DNA from: Carnegiea gigantea
Taxonomy: Eukaryota; Streptophyta; Magnoliopsida; Caryophyllales; Cactaceae
NCBI GenBank assembly: GCA_029747015.1
Contig: JAKOGI010000823.1
Span: 211,001 to 275,000 of the forward strand
Length of the DNA: 64,000 nt
Direction of reading: 5' to 3'
In this document: positions 23,016-34,562 of the stretch, in pieces
Layout: each line of letters opens with the position of its first letter
Numbering within the stretch: the first letter of the stretch is position 1
The notes under the pieces: model-generated
Database searches by the model: none
What the model was told of the DNA's origin: nothing
What the model saw: only the letters and a program-made list of their open reading frames with translations
Translations under genes and position numbers: made by a program

Positions 23016-24553
23016 TTCACATCTTTACAGAATTCATAAGTATCATTAGAAATAGTGGGCCAATAAAAACCACATTCAAGCACTTTATGTGATGTTCTTT
23101 TAGGTCCAAAATGTCCCCCACTTTCTGAAGAATGACAGAAGGTTAGAATAGAATGAATTTCACTATCATCTACACATCGCCTTATAATCTGGTCACCACA
23201 AAACTTCCATAAATATGGCTCATCCCAAACATAATATTTAGATTGAGCTCTTATTTTCTCTCTTTCAGCTCTGGTCAATTCAATGGGAAAAGTTTTGGTG
23301 ACTATATAATTTACAATATCAGCATACCAAGGCAATCTACTCGTCATAGCATATAGAGTCTCATCAGGAAAACAATCAGTAAAAGGGCTACCACTCTCTC
23401 CTGTTTCTAATCTACTCAGATGGTCAGCAACTAAATTCTTAGTTCCAGGCTTATCTCTAATTTCTAGTTGAAATTCTTGCAACAATAACATCCATCTAAT
23501 TAACCTGGGCTTTGAATCTTTCTTTTCCAATAAGTGTTTGAGAGCAGAGTGATCAGAATAAACAGTAACTTTAACACCCAACAAATAAGGACGGAACTTT
23601 TCAAGCGCAAAAACGACAGCATACATCTCCTTTTCTGTAGTGGTGTAATTACACTGTGCAGGGTCAAGAGTTCTAGAAGCATAATATATTACATGAGGTA
23701 CCTTTCCAACTCTTTGACCTAGAACTACCCCCACTGCCTTATCACTAGCGTCACACATTAACTCAAAAGGTAAGGCCCAGTTTGGGGGTTGCACAATAGG
23801 AGGAGAAGTCAATGTTAACTTCAACTGATCAAAAGCCTTTATACAGTCATCATTAAAATCAAAAGGGACATCTTTTGCAAGTAATGCACATAGAGGAGAA
23901 GCAATCTTAGAAAAATCTTTGATAAACCTCCTATAGAACCCTACATGTCCTAAGAATGATCTCACATCTTTGACACACTTTGGATAGGGTAGAGACTGGA
24001 TGATATCAACTTTAGCTCTATCTACCTCTAATCCCCTTGATGATACTACATGTCCCAGTACTACCCCATGCTCTACCATGAAATGGCACTTTTCAAAATT
24101 CAAGACCAAATTGGTTTCAATGCAACGTCTAAGCACAAGAGTAAGATGATGCAAGCACTCATCAAATGAATCACCATGTACAGTAAAATCATCCATAAAA
24201 ACCTCCATAATCTTGGTGATAAAATCAGAAAAGATACTCATCATACATCTTTGAAAAGTAGCAGGTGCATTACACAAACCAAAAGGCATACGTCTAAAAG
24301 CATAAGTACCAAAAGGACACGTAAAGGTAGTCTTCTCCTGATCTACAGGAGCTATAGGGACCTGAATATAACCTGAATAGCCGTCCAAAAAGCAATAATG
24401 TGACCTCCCAGCTAATCTCTCTAACATTTGGTCCATGAAAGGCAATGGAAAATTGTCCTTCTTAGTGGCCTCGTTAAGCTTTCTATAGTCAATACGTACT
24501 CTCCAACCACTTTGGACTCTAGTAGGTATCAACTCTCCTTTATTGTTTTTCAC
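23016..24553 (-). pseudogene. Element 2 RT, RNase H and integrase zinc domain
   Basis: The longest surviving frame of the element (559 residues, 22874-24553). RT copies element RNA to DNA. It shows the RT signatures [47 protein letters not shown] and the catalytic FMDDFTVHG (FMDD form of YMDD). RNase H follows with [28 protein letters not shown] and [16 protein letters not shown], then the connecting [12 protein letters not shown]. The integrase HHCC region ([11 protein letters not shown] and a Cys pair in CKDVKCAKR) comes last. The first motif of RT is in the neighbouring frame, split by a one-base shift near 24553. Confidence 0.92.
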
Positions 24554-25110
24554 TACTGTTGTCCCCCCTTTTTAGGAACCACATGAATAGGACTAACCCA
24601 CTCAGAGTCAGCAATGGGGTAGATCACCCCAGCATCTAACCATTTAAGAATCTCTTTTTGGACTACCTCTATCATAGGCGGATTAAGTCTCCTCTGAGGG
24701 TCTCTCTTAGGCTTAGCATCTTTTTCTAAGGTAATAGTATGTGAACACAAGGTAGGGCTAAGGCCTTTGAGATCTGCTAGCGTGCACCCTAAAGCTTCGC
24801 TATGTTCTCTAAGCACTTTAATAAGTTTTTCTTCCTGATCCAAGGTGAGTGCACTAGAGATAATTACAGGCAAAGTCTCATTGTCCCCTAAATAAGCATA
24901 TTTTAAGTTTTCAGGTAAAGATTTCAATTCCAGTTTAGGGGGTGAGATACTCGAGGAAAGTAACTTAGCATACTTTTCAGACAGTTCAAGTTTGTTAGGA
25001 CCATTATGCTCTTGCAAGTAAGATAAAGAACTTATCACCTCATCTAAATTATCATTAACCTGATATGGCACTTTCTGGGACTCAGTATGATCAAGACTCT
25101 TAGTAAGCAC
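24554..25110 (-). pseudogene. Element 2 pre-RT linker and RT N-terminus
   Basis: A 185-residue open segment with the conserved pre-RT stretch EALGCTLADLKGLSPTLCSH and the RT start LDAGVIYPIADSEWVSPIHV followed by VPKK. It is separated from protease by a stop near 25150 and from RT by a frame shift at its end. Confidence 0.88.
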
Positions 25111-25155
25111 AGTAAATAGCTCATCCTCATGTGAGAAGTCATAGACATCTTGAGA

Positions 25156-25659
25156 TTACTCATCAAAAACATCAAGTGCATATAGATAGTTAACATCAAA
25201 AGGAAATCTCATGGCATCAAAAATATTGAACTTAATAACCTCACCATCAAATTCCATGGTTAGTGTCCCTTCGTGCACGTCAATTTTAGTCCTAGCAGTT
25301 TTTAGAAAGGGCCTGCCAAGCAAGATGAGAATATCATGGCATGCTTCACCCATGTTCATTACATAAAAGTCAGCAGGGAACACTAGTTCATTTACTTGAA
25401 CCAAAACATCCTCTAACACTCCGTCAGGATAAGTGTTGCTCCTATAAGCTAATTGAATTACTATGCCTGTTTTCTTTAATTTGCCTAGATTTAGTTTGTC
25501 ATAAACAAATCTAGGCATAACATTAATAGAGGCACCTAAATCAAGCATAGCTTCATCAAAGTAAAGGTTTCCTATTTTGCAAGGGACAGAAAACACACCA
25601 GGGTCTTGACACTTAGGGGAAAGTTTTCTTTGAAAAACAGCAGACACATTTTCCCCCAC
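25156..25659 (-). pseudogene. Element 2 protease region
   Basis: Retropepsin-like protease that cuts the Gag-Pol polyprotein. MLDLGASINVMPRFVYDKL carries the DLGA active site and ILLGRPFLKTARTKIDVHE the conserved second half. The frame ends in a stop after LDVFDE (25156). It is about 90% similar by eye to the element 1 copy at 3397-4125. Confidence 0.88.
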
Positions 25660-25672
25660 ACTTATCTTCTCA

Positions 25673-27279
25673 TTACCAACTAACTTTCTTTTGGTAGTGC
25701 ATAATTTTTTTTAAGAACTTAGCATAACGAGGCACCTGTTTAATGGCATCAAGGAGAGGTATATTAATTTCTACCTTCCTAAAAGTCTCTAAAATCTCTT
25801 GGTTAGCCTCATTAACCTTAGACGTAGGGCTCCTAAATCTACTAGGGAAAGGTGGGATTGGTTTGTATGATTCTCTTTTCTTTTCTCCTAATTCCTTAGT
25901 AGTTTGATTAAACTCTGTATCTAATTCTGGTTCAGCCCCTTTCACTTCTAACTTAGGTTCCACTTCTCTCTTCTTCGTAGGTTCCTTTAACTCTTTCCCA
26001 CTTCTAAGTGTCATGGCACTAACATTCTCTTTGGGGTTAGGGGAAGGTTGAGATGGTAACCTATTCTGCAATTGGGCTTGCAAGTTGCTAACTATGGTAT
26101 CAGTTGCTGTTTGTCTCTCTTGAACTTGCTTAAGGGTGGTTTCCATACTCTGGAACCTATCATCATTTTTTTAAGGACTTGTTCTAAGAGGAAATTAGTC
26201 CTATCTTGACTAGAAGGCTGACGAGAGGGTTGATCAAAACCAGGTGGATTTGGCTTAGGGCCATACCTAAGGTTAGGATGGTCTCTCTATCCTTCATTAT
26301 AAGTATTCGAATAGGGATCATACCTCCTTTGATTTTGATTAGAGTAAAGAGCATTAACATTACCCTCTTGTAGAGTAGGACATGCATCAGTAGAATGCCC
26401 TTCTAGACAACAAATACCACATATTACTGCTTTTTGGATACCCCCAGTAACAATCTTATTTAACATAGCAGTAATGTGAGATAACTGATTCTCTAGAGAT
26501 GAACTAGAACCTATCTTATTTACCCTTTTGACTTGTGAGTCCCTAGTACCAAATTGCTGAGTATTTTGGGCCATTAAATTAAATAGATTTCTAGCGTCAG
26601 CTGGGGTTTTATTAACCAGAGCCCCTCCACTAGCAGTATCAACCATATTGCGGTCCATAGGAAGTAAACCCTCATAAAAATATTGAATCAATAGTTATTC
26701 AGTTATTTGATATTGGGGACAACTGACACATAACTTATTAAATCTTTCCCAGTACTCACAAAAAGTTTCCCCATTTATTTTTTTGATTCCACATATATCT
26801 TTCCTAATAGATCCAATACGGGATGCAGGGAAAAATTTTTCTAGAAACGATTTATGCAATGCAGTCCATGTAGAAAAAGATCCAGCAGGCATATAATATA
26901 ACCAGTCCTTAGCATTACCAAGCAAAGAGAAAGGAAAAGTCCTTAGTCTAATTTGATCCTCAGGAATTCCTTCAGGCACCATAGCAGAACAAGTAATAAG
27001 GAATTCACTAATGTGTCTATAGGGGTCCTCTCCAGCTAATCCATGAAACTTAGGTAATAAATTAATAAATCCTGAGTTTAATTTCAAAGGTTTATCTAAA
27101 ACAGCATAAGTGATGGACATTGGTTGGGTTTCTAAGTTAGGAGCAGCAAGTTCTCGAAGAGTAGACATACTTACCTCTTTAACCCTAAAACTTATTGGGT
27201 CAGGCTGACTCTCTTTGTTTTCAGCTTTCAATGATTGATCCCTAGCCTCCCCAGTGTCCTTACCACTCCTTAATTTCAT
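25673..27279 (-). pseudogene. Element 2 gag (two stops, two shifts)
   Basis: Gag begins MKLRSGKDTG (27279) and contains the capsid core (YRHISEFLITCSAMVPEG, GNAKDWLYYMPAGSFSTW). A TAA stop at 26695-26697 stands where element 1 has CAA. The next segment (26287-26691) carries an intact CX2CX4HX4C knuckle (CGICCLEGHSTDAC) and ends in a TAG at 26287-26289 where element 1 has TGG. A one-base deletion near 26165 shifts the frame into 25673-26146, the gag tail (MTLRSGKELKEP, PPFPSRFRSPTSKV). A last shift near 25700 precedes protease. Confidence 0.88.
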
Positions 27280-27378
27280 GCACTATAAGAAGTCCTACAA
27301 AAATAGAATACTAAAGTTAAAACAAAGCAAAGGAAGGAGTAAAATTAAATAGAAATGAACTAGCAATTTAATTTTCTT

Positions 27379-27396
27379 TCCCCGGCAACGGCGCCA
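27379..27396 (-). promoter_or_regulatory. Primer binding site, tRNA-Asp (element 2)
   Basis: On the minus strand TGGCGCCGTTGCCGGGGA, five bases inside the LTR end, is a perfect complement of plant tRNA-Asp. Confidence 0.92.
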
Positions 27397-27401
27397 AAAT
27401 T

Positions 27402-29768
27402 TGTAAAGCTTGTCGAGGGCTACAAATTTAACCACTACTTTGGTTATTAAAACACTTTTTATAGCATAGGAAAGTAGGGATCGATCCACGAGGAAAGATA
27501 GTTTTAGAAGGCTAGCTTAATCCTAAATAATTTTACTAATCCAATTTATTAAGTCTAATCTTAATAATTCTAAGATAATTATAATCTAATAAATAAAAGT
27601 CTAGAAAAATACCCAATGATGCTCCTAAATATTTTGGATTACATTCTAGAAAGAAAACAGTAAAAAGATTTCCTAAATAATTTAGAAAAATAAAATCAGA
27701 ATAATAACTAAAATTCTAATTAAAAATCAAAACAGCAAATAATAAACAGAAAATAAATATTAAAAATATCAAATAGTAACCTACAATATTCTGCTTCTGG
27801 TCTACGAGCTTATAAACTCTAAATTGTATCTATTTTATTTCAGAAAAATCTGATCAGAAAATTAGCACTGAATAATCAGCAGAATAATAAATCTAAAATT
27901 AGAAATAAAATAATCAGCATAAATATGAATACGAATTTAATCACAAAAATTACCCTAATCCTAGGACACAATTTTCTAGACTTAACAACACCTAAAAATC
28001 GGAAATTAAAATTTAAAACTCAAAATGTTCAGAATTAATCTCCTAAAAACCTGCACATATCACTTTCACAAAATAATTCTGAAAAATTATCAAATAACTT
28101 CCAAAAATCACGAAATTAAATATGGGCAGACTAGGACACTCTATAAACCCTAAGAACTGACAAAAATCGAAAAATAACAAGAATAACTATTTTTAATCTA
28201 ATTTCTAAGAAATCAGCAACTAAACACTAAATGAGAATGTAAATCAATCTAAAATTATAATCACTCTAAAAATCAAAATCTAAGCTATCTAAAATTACCT
28301 AGACACTCCTAAAAGACTATACTTTTGGGGGAGGTCGATTGAATTTATATTGAAACTAATAAATATAGAACAAAATTTATCAAACTAATCAAATTAACTC
28401 TAAAAAAAATAAATAATGATCAAAAGTTGTCAAATTTATGAAGAATACTTAGTATAATCTCAATCCACCATCCAAATTAATATTTATCATCAACACATAA
28501 GTTAATTTCATTTATGAGTTAAACTGTAGAAGAAATCCACCAGCGGTTCTTCCCCGTTTCTCCTTAGATTCTAGTTTACTTAGGTCCAGCCCTAATATAA
28601 ACCCTACTAATTTGATAATTTTTACACCAGCGCAAGAATTTAATCAAACTAGAGCATTAAGAATTAGAAAAACATCATTTAACACTTTGTAACAATTTAC
28701 CAGCAAATCGATTTAACAAAGATCTAAAGCGATTACCTAATTAAAAGAGATGGGTTTGAGCCATCCATGATTAATTAGGGTGATACCTAGGCTTAAAAGA
28801 CTATAACTTTTACGTATTATAATCTTCTAAACTATCAATCGAAATTATATTTAATCAACTAGCATGCATTCTAATCGATTCAACACAATTTTCATAAACG
28901 ATAAACGCTAATCGCCGAAGAATCACGAATATAAATCAACTAGACATTAAAGCACAAAACTTGTTTCAAAATAATTAATTTAGCATGGCTTCAAGAAGAT
29001 TATACTAAGCATAAAAAAAAAAATTACTCACTCATATTAAAAGTAAAATTATACAATTCATCCAAATAATTCATCTTTAATAATACTCTAGTCAAAGAAA
29101 TACAATAAAATAAGGTAAAAATAAATCAAAGAAATAAAATTGTATTACTTAGAGATGGTGGTGATGGACGATGATGATGACGATAAGCGATGAAAGTGGC
29201 GTGAGTTATCTGGCAGCCGTGGGTTTATGGTGAGGAGGATTAAGATGTTGATGATGGAGATTAGGCGTGATGATGGGATAATGAGGAGATGGTTGATGAG
29301 AGGATGGTGATTAAATAAAGAGGTGGTGTGGGGGTTTAGGCGTGAGGTGAGAGATGATTAGGGTAGATGATAGTATGAGATGGGATGGTTTAATGTGTGT
29401 TAGGCATGGGTTTATATATGTGAGGAGGTGATTATTATATAGAAAGTGAGGGGGTTAGGTTTAGTAAATTAGGGTTTCCTTCCTCTTTTCCTTAGATTTC
29501 TTCTTCCTCAAGACTTCTAGCTCTTCACCCAATTCTTGTAACCCTAGCCCAATATAATAATTATGAAAATAATATTTTTCATAAATTATTTATTGGACCG
29601 TCTTTTCAGCAAATTGTGTAAAATTGGAGTTTCAACGTCTTGTCTTCTCATTTTTATTTTATTAACGCCCATCCTGAAAAATATATAAAATAAGATAAAT
29701 TAGATGCATTAATGTGTAAAATATAATCAAAATAACTAATAAAACGATGCATGATTTTTAGCTTAACA
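27402..29768 (-). repeat. 5' LTR of element 2
   Basis: A 2367-bp copy of 18477-20841. The first roughly 500 bases differ at only four positions. A block near the internal end (gggatcgatccacgagg on the plus strand, about 27477-27493) resembles blocks at the same place in the LTRs of A and B. Confidence 0.95.
29411..29418 (-). promoter_or_regulatory. Putative TATA box of element 2
   Basis: TATATAAA on the minus strand in the 5' LTR, conserved in the 3' LTR at 20484-20491. Transcription would start some 30 bases to the left. Position and motif only. Confidence 0.4.
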
Positions 29769-29773
29769 AACTC

Positions 29774-30590
29774 AAATGGACTATAGCCAGTAGCCCTGCT
29801 CTTCTGCAAATTATAGCAGAATTGGGCTGTATCCAGGAGTTTGAACCAGTTGCATTCAGAAGTCATCACGTAGTGATGCAAATACTCCTCAAGTAAAGAG
29901 TTAATCCTCTCTGTTTGACCATCAGTCTGGGGGTGATTAGCTGTAGAAAGCTTCGACTTGAACCCTATCAAGTTAAAGAGTACAGCCCAAAACGGACTCG
30001 TAAAGCGAGTGTCACGATCACTCATGATGTCTTGAGGCAAGCCGAAGAACTTCACCACGTGATTTTGAAACAAATTTGCTGCCACTTTGGCAAGACAAGC
30101 ACCGGGTGCTGCCACAAACATCGCGTACTTAGAGAAGCGATCAACGATAACTATGATTGACTTACACCCATTATTACTTGGAAATCCCAAGATGAAGTCG
30201 ATCGAGGCTGATTTCTCTCTGGAGTCGGCAGAGGTTGAAGAAGCCCCGCTTCTTTCTTCCTCTCGGTTTTGTTAAATTGACAAACCACCCATGACTTAAC
30301 ATAGGCTTCGACCTCCCTTTCCATCTTAGGCCAGTAGTAACTTCTAACCAACAAAGCTGGGGTTCTCTCCCGTCCTGGGTGACCAGCCCATTTGGCATCG
30401 TGAACCTCTCGCAAAAGTTTATGTTGCAGCTGCCCAGCGGGTACGTAAAGCCTACGACCCTGTGCGAAAAGCAAGTTGTTCTCCAACCAATACCGTTGCA
30501 CAGTACCATTGAGCACTTGCTAACATAAACGCTAGTACACAGCATCCTCCTTGGGTTGTTCCAGCACCCTTGCTGTAAAGTCAGTCTCAA
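29774..30590 (-). pseudogene. Chromovirus integrase (zinc domain and core, broken)
   Basis: The zinc-binding part is seen at 30151-30516 (REVHDAKWAGHPG and SYYWPKMEREVEAYVKSW followed by a Cys). The core is at 29774-30190: IVIVDRFSKYAMFVAAP, then IMSDRDTRFTSPFW with the second Asp, then NHPQTDGQTERINSLLEEYL with the catalytic Glu. The first catalytic Asp region (IDFILGFP) lies in another frame near 30190. The protein is cut at SPFE by the left TSD of element 2 and continues at 18476. It would be nuclear with DNA-joining activity if intact. Confidence 0.87.
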
Positions 30591-31800
30591 TTCTAGACAA
30601 TGACGCTAACATACTCAGTCGAAGGTATCATCTTCCAACTGATTGCATCAGGGACTAAGTTATGCCTCCCATGTTTATGTTCCCACATGAAGTCATATTC
30701 CTGGAAAATTTCCTACTAACGAGCCTGTTTTGGAGACAACTTCTTCTGGGTTTGAAAGTAGGCATTAGCTACGTTGTCCGTTTTCACAACGAACTTCAAT
30801 CCCAGCAAGCAGTGTCGTCAAACTCGATGACAATGGACTACAGCTAACATTTCTTTTTCATGAGTCGAATACCTCAATTTGGCAACATGAAGTTCTGTTC
30901 CCTCGAAGGCAATGGGGTATCCCTCTTAGACAAATACCCCTCTGATCGCTTTATCAAAAGTGTCAGTATGAACCCCGAAAGGTTTATCAAACTCAGGTAA
31001 TCTCAAGACTGGCTCCGAGGCTACCTTAGCCTTAAGTTCCTCAAATGCCGCTTGAAAAGTGGCATCCCATGCCCACTTCTGATATGTTTAATGCATGATT
31101 GATTTTACTTTCCTTTCGTCCATTCGCACGAGACCTTTACCGATCATGCCTTAGAAATAGTATCTCGGTTTGGGCAAACTCACATTTCTCTTTTTTGACA
31201 AACAACTTGTGTTGTCTCAGTTTCTGAAAGATTTCCTTAGGTGGATAATATGATTCTCAAGACTCTGTGAATAAATCACTATGTCATCAGGGTATACCAT
31301 ACAAAAATCATTAAGGTACTCGTAGAGTACATCATTCATCAAATTACATAATATGGCGGGGGTATTGGTTAGCCCAAATGGCATAACCAGGAACTTGTAC
31401 AAGCCATATCTTGTGATACAAGTAGTTTTCAACTCATCTCCTCCAGCAATTCTGACTTGCCAATACCCCGATTGTAGGTCTAATTTGGTGAAGTAAGTAG
31501 CCTTCAACAAGCGATCAAATAGATTGTCAGTTATCGAGATGGGGTACTTGTTCTTGATGGTTACCTTGTTCAAAGCACGGTAGTCAATATACATGTGAAG
31601 GGAACCATTTGCCTTCCTTTGGAATAAGACCGGAGCACCATACGGGGCCTTAGACAGTTGGATGAAACCGGCCTCTAGTAACTCATTGAGTTGCTTCCAT
31701 AACTCAGCAAGTTCAGAGGGGAACATCCTGTAAGGAGCTTGGGCTGGAGGTCTGGCTCCAGACTCCAATTCAATGGCATGATCCACAACCCTTCATAAAG
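30591..31800 (-). pseudogene. Chromovirus RT and RNase H (broken)
   Basis: The frame 31217-31786 has RT motifs: [70 protein letters not shown] and CMVYPDDIVIYS, where YPDD replaces the usual YLDD/YVDD and would impair catalysis. Leftwards, RNase H relics are readable with stops (HTDTFDKAIRGV near 30960, LRYSTHEKEMLAVVHCHRV near 30840-30890). The N-terminal part of RT is duplicated (see 31521-32080). Confidence 0.86.
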
Positions 31801-32080
31801 AGATTGTCAGTTCTCGGGATGGGGTACTTATTCTTGATGGTTACCTTGTTCAAAGCACGGTAGTCAATATACATGCGAAGGGAACCATTTGCCTTCCTTT
31901 GGAACAAGACCGGAGCACCATACAGGGCCTTAGATGGTTAGATGAAACTGGCCTCTAGTAACTCATTGAGTTGCTTCCGTAACTCAGCAAGTTCGGAGGG
32001 GGACATCCTATGAGGAGCTTGGGCCGGAAGTCTGGCTCCAGACTCTAATTCAATGGAATGATCCACAGCCCTTCGCGGAG
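31521..32080. repeat. 280-bp direct tandem duplication inside chromovirus pol
   Basis: 31521-31800 and 31801-32080 are head-to-tail copies, each starting agattgtcagtt and ending cccttc. They differ at roughly 20 positions by eye. The length is not a multiple of three, so the duplication itself breaks the RT frame. Confidence 0.88.
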
Positions 32081-32969
32081 GTAGTTGCTTGGGCAATTCT
32101 GGTGGTATCATGTTTTGAAACCCCTCAAGCACCGAAGCCACTTCCCCTGGTTTGTCCATGGTATGTCCGGGTTTGGTCTCTACCAAAACTGCAATAGAGG
32201 TTGGCGCACCTGTCCGAGCACTTTTCTTAACCTGCATGGCCTACAAGAAGGGACCCATCTCTTTCTTGTCTAAGGGGACTGCTTTCACAAAGCATAGGGA
32301 TCCCTCATTCCCAATTAGAATTCCACCAAGGTGAGGCATGACCATAACCTCTGCCTTCTTTAAGAATTCGTCCCCAAGGATGACTTCAAAGTCACCTAGA
32401 GTGATGACCACGAAATCTGCCTTTTCTTAGCCGCACCATGTGACCTTAAAGCCACGGTATTCACAGATTTCATCATGGAATTAGAAGGAGATAGGCTTAA
32501 ACCGAACCTCGTTGTCATTTCTACTTGAATGAAATTGTGAGTGGCACCGGTATCCACCGAAGCCTTCACGTCATGATCGTTGATGCTACACTGAACGTGC
32601 ATTAACCCTTTGTTAAGGGCGACTCCATCAGTTGAACCTCCCAGAGAACCACACCTAGGCAAAGTGTTTCCCTTTTTGAGGATAATAATTCGATAGGACT
32701 CGCCAACGTCGCATTCCGTTTTCATAGAAGCAACTTGGCGTCTATGGGGGAAATCTTGAGCGTAATTAGGATCGTGACAAACAAAGCATCCATGAAAATT
32801 ACGAGACTTTTTGCGATGGAAATTTGTTAATTTTCCTTCATTCACACCCATACTCACGGAAGATTCTTCTCTAACTCTTTTCCTTTTTTATTTCAGAACA
32901 AGGTCCTTAATTACCTAATTTTTAACCTTAGAAAGTTGCATCGACTTCTTGGAAGCTTTATGTGCCATT
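31801..32969 (-). pseudogene. Chromovirus gag relic, protease and pre-RT region
   Basis: The start ATG (32969-32967, MAHKASKKSMQLSKV) is close to the PBS, but only about 110 bases separate it from a degenerate zinc knuckle (CFVCHDPNYAQDFPHR in 32396-32857), so most of gag is deleted. The protease active site follows as ASVDTGATHNFI (DTGA intact). The frame shifts near 32430. 31938-32237 holds the pre-RT region (IPPELPKQLPPRRAVDHSIE, PYRM-like APHRMSPSELAELRKQL), which belongs to the outer copy of the duplication. Confidence 0.8.
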
Positions 32970-32996
32970 TTTAATTAAATCGTAGAGCGAAACCCA

Positions 32997-33007
32997 CTCT
33001 AATACCA
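32997..33007 (-). promoter_or_regulatory. Primer binding site, initiator tRNA-Met type (chromovirus)
   Basis: On the minus strand TGGTATTAGAG, one change from TGGTATCAGAG, two bases inside the LTR end. Confidence 0.85.
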
Positions 33008-33614
33008 ACTGTCACGGGGTAAAACATTCATCCAACTTTTCGCCCGGATTTACACCGTGCGGAGGTCAAGTTTATGACTCAACCTAGCCTACTCACAGCC
33101 GGATAAAGAGGTTATACGATTTAATTAAATTCATGCAAAGAACACAAGACAATAATTGACAAGGCAACACTCTTTTATTGATCACGGGACTTTAAGGATT
33201 ACATGGTAATTCACTTGAATTATAACAAAGTAATACACGAATTGCTCCCACACTGAAGTGGCCATGACCACAAGGGAATGGTGTGTATTTATAGGGGAAA
33301 GGGGAGAGGGCCGCTCTTTCCATCCCTGTGAGGAGGCGTGTCTTTTTGCCAAGGGGTATGTCTCTTCCAAAGGGAAACATCTCCTCTTGAAAACTGCTGC
33401 CCATCTCTTCCTCCCATGTGCTTGTAATCCACAAATAAACACGAGCGAATGGGTGTGTCTTTTGACACACCAACTACCAAGTAACCACCACTTTGCAACC
33501 TCCAAGCCTAAGCGACATGTCCCTTCGGCCAACCCTCTCACGGTTGCCAAGGGATGCCTCTGCTAGGTAGGCACCTTACCAAGGGTCGCCTCCGAGGGGC
33601 ATGTCTCTTGGGGG

Positions 33615-33770
33615 TGTAACCACCCAGCTGGGATGGGTGCCCAGCAGGCAGCCCATGGCTGTCCAGCTGGCGCCACATCCAGCTGAGGTGATGCTCAGCT
33701 AGGGTGGACGCCTAGCAGGCAGCCCACGGTTGTCCAGTTGGCACCAAATCTAGCTGCAGTGCTACCAGGT
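33615..33770. repeat. Tandem repeat inside chromovirus LTR
   Basis: Two units of about 85-90 bp share gtgcccagcaggcagccca / acgcctagcaggcagccca and ctgtccagctggcgcca / ttgtccagttggcacca. Confidence 0.75.
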
Positions 33771-34139
33771 AGGTAGTTCCACTAGCTGCGCAGCTCGATC
33801 GTCTTAGTCGGGAGCTCCAACAGCTCGATCGACCAGCTCACTGTGAAATTCCAGTTGAGCTTACACTTGAGCTGAGTCTCGTTAGCTCATTCAAGCTAAG
33901 TTCACCTTAGTTGAGCTAAGTAAAGTCTCCCCGAGACTTTAGCTACAATGTCAACATGCCATAGCTTACCGAACACGTTGGCATAGCTTACAGAATCCAC
34001 CGTGAGCTAAGTCCAATCCCACATGGACATAGACGAAGGGTCGCACCCTTGTCTTTCACCGAACAATCCAATCCAGTATGCTGCGTTCTTTGTCTCCACC
34101 CACACCGAGAGTACAACTAGCATGATTCGCGCTAACAAA

Positions 34140-34270
34140 GTGCTGGACGTCGTCGCACAACGCCCGGACATTCAGCATGCCTAACATCACCATGGGAGCT
34201 TGGTGTCGTCGCACAACACCAAAGTTATTTGCACCACCATAGGGGGTGGACGTTGTCGCACAACGCCCTA
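34140..34270. repeat. Spaced GTCGTCGCACAACGCC repeats in chromovirus LTR
   Basis: Three copies (about 34148, 34206 and 34250) of the 16-base motif with one or two changes, spaced about 45-60 bases. Confidence 0.7.
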
Positions 34271-34562
34271 GTCATCGTATTCGTGCCCCTGGGACAAATG
34301 CTCACTCGTTGTCCCATCGAGGAATCCACCTCAACTATGCTCCGTGTGACCCAGTACCAACCCAGAGCTATCTTGCGTGACCCAGTCATGACCACGGGAT
34401 ATGTCCCACATAATCCAGTCACGACTCACGGACAATGTCAATCGCATTGACAAGTCGGGCGTACGAATGACCAAGGAGTATAGAGCCCCGTCCTTGTCAA
34501 GACCCAGTCGAGACAAGCCAGGTGGCATTCCAAGCCACGATCGACTAAGGAGGGGTCTTACA

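Larger units (their letters stand above)
18477..29768 (-). mobile_element. Element 2: near full-length Athila-like gypsy element
   Basis: An 11.3-kb minus-strand element bounded by 2365- and 2367-bp LTRs (TG...CA) and a perfect 5-bp target duplication aactc (18472-18476 and 29769-29773). The order from the right is LTR, tRNA-Asp PBS, gag, protease, RT, RNase H, integrase, 1.2 kb non-coding, PPT, LTR. RT has FMDDFTVHG, and the integrase sequence ([19 protein letters not shown]) is Athila-like, but no envelope-like gene is present. By eye the LTRs differ at roughly 25 positions (about 1%), yet gag and pol carry several stops and shifts. Confidence 0.95.
18021..34562 (-). mobile_element. Chromovirus-type gypsy element (host of A and element 2), right part
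   Basis: Minus-strand Ty3/gypsy element with an initiator tRNA-Met PBS, a short gag relic, protease, RT, RNase H and integrase. It is interrupted by element 2 (18477-29768) and cut at 18020 by element A, so its chromodomain end and 3' LTR lie outside the window. Its 5' LTR is 33010-34562; the flanking bases are gttca. Many stops and shifts, a 280-bp duplication and a large gag deletion show it is the oldest layer of the stack. Confidence 0.87.
33010..34562 (-). repeat. 5' LTR of chromovirus
   Basis: Begins tgtcacggggt and ends gtcttaca on the plus strand (minus: TGTAAGACCCC...GTGACA), 1553 bp and clearly more GC-rich than its surroundings. The PBS fixes the internal end. The partner LTR is outside the window. 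Confidence 0.82.

Noticed and set aside
33182..33566. Several 60-120-codon frames on both strands in the chromovirus LTR
   Set aside because: They lie in the GC-rich LTR, overlap each other on both strands and show no domain.
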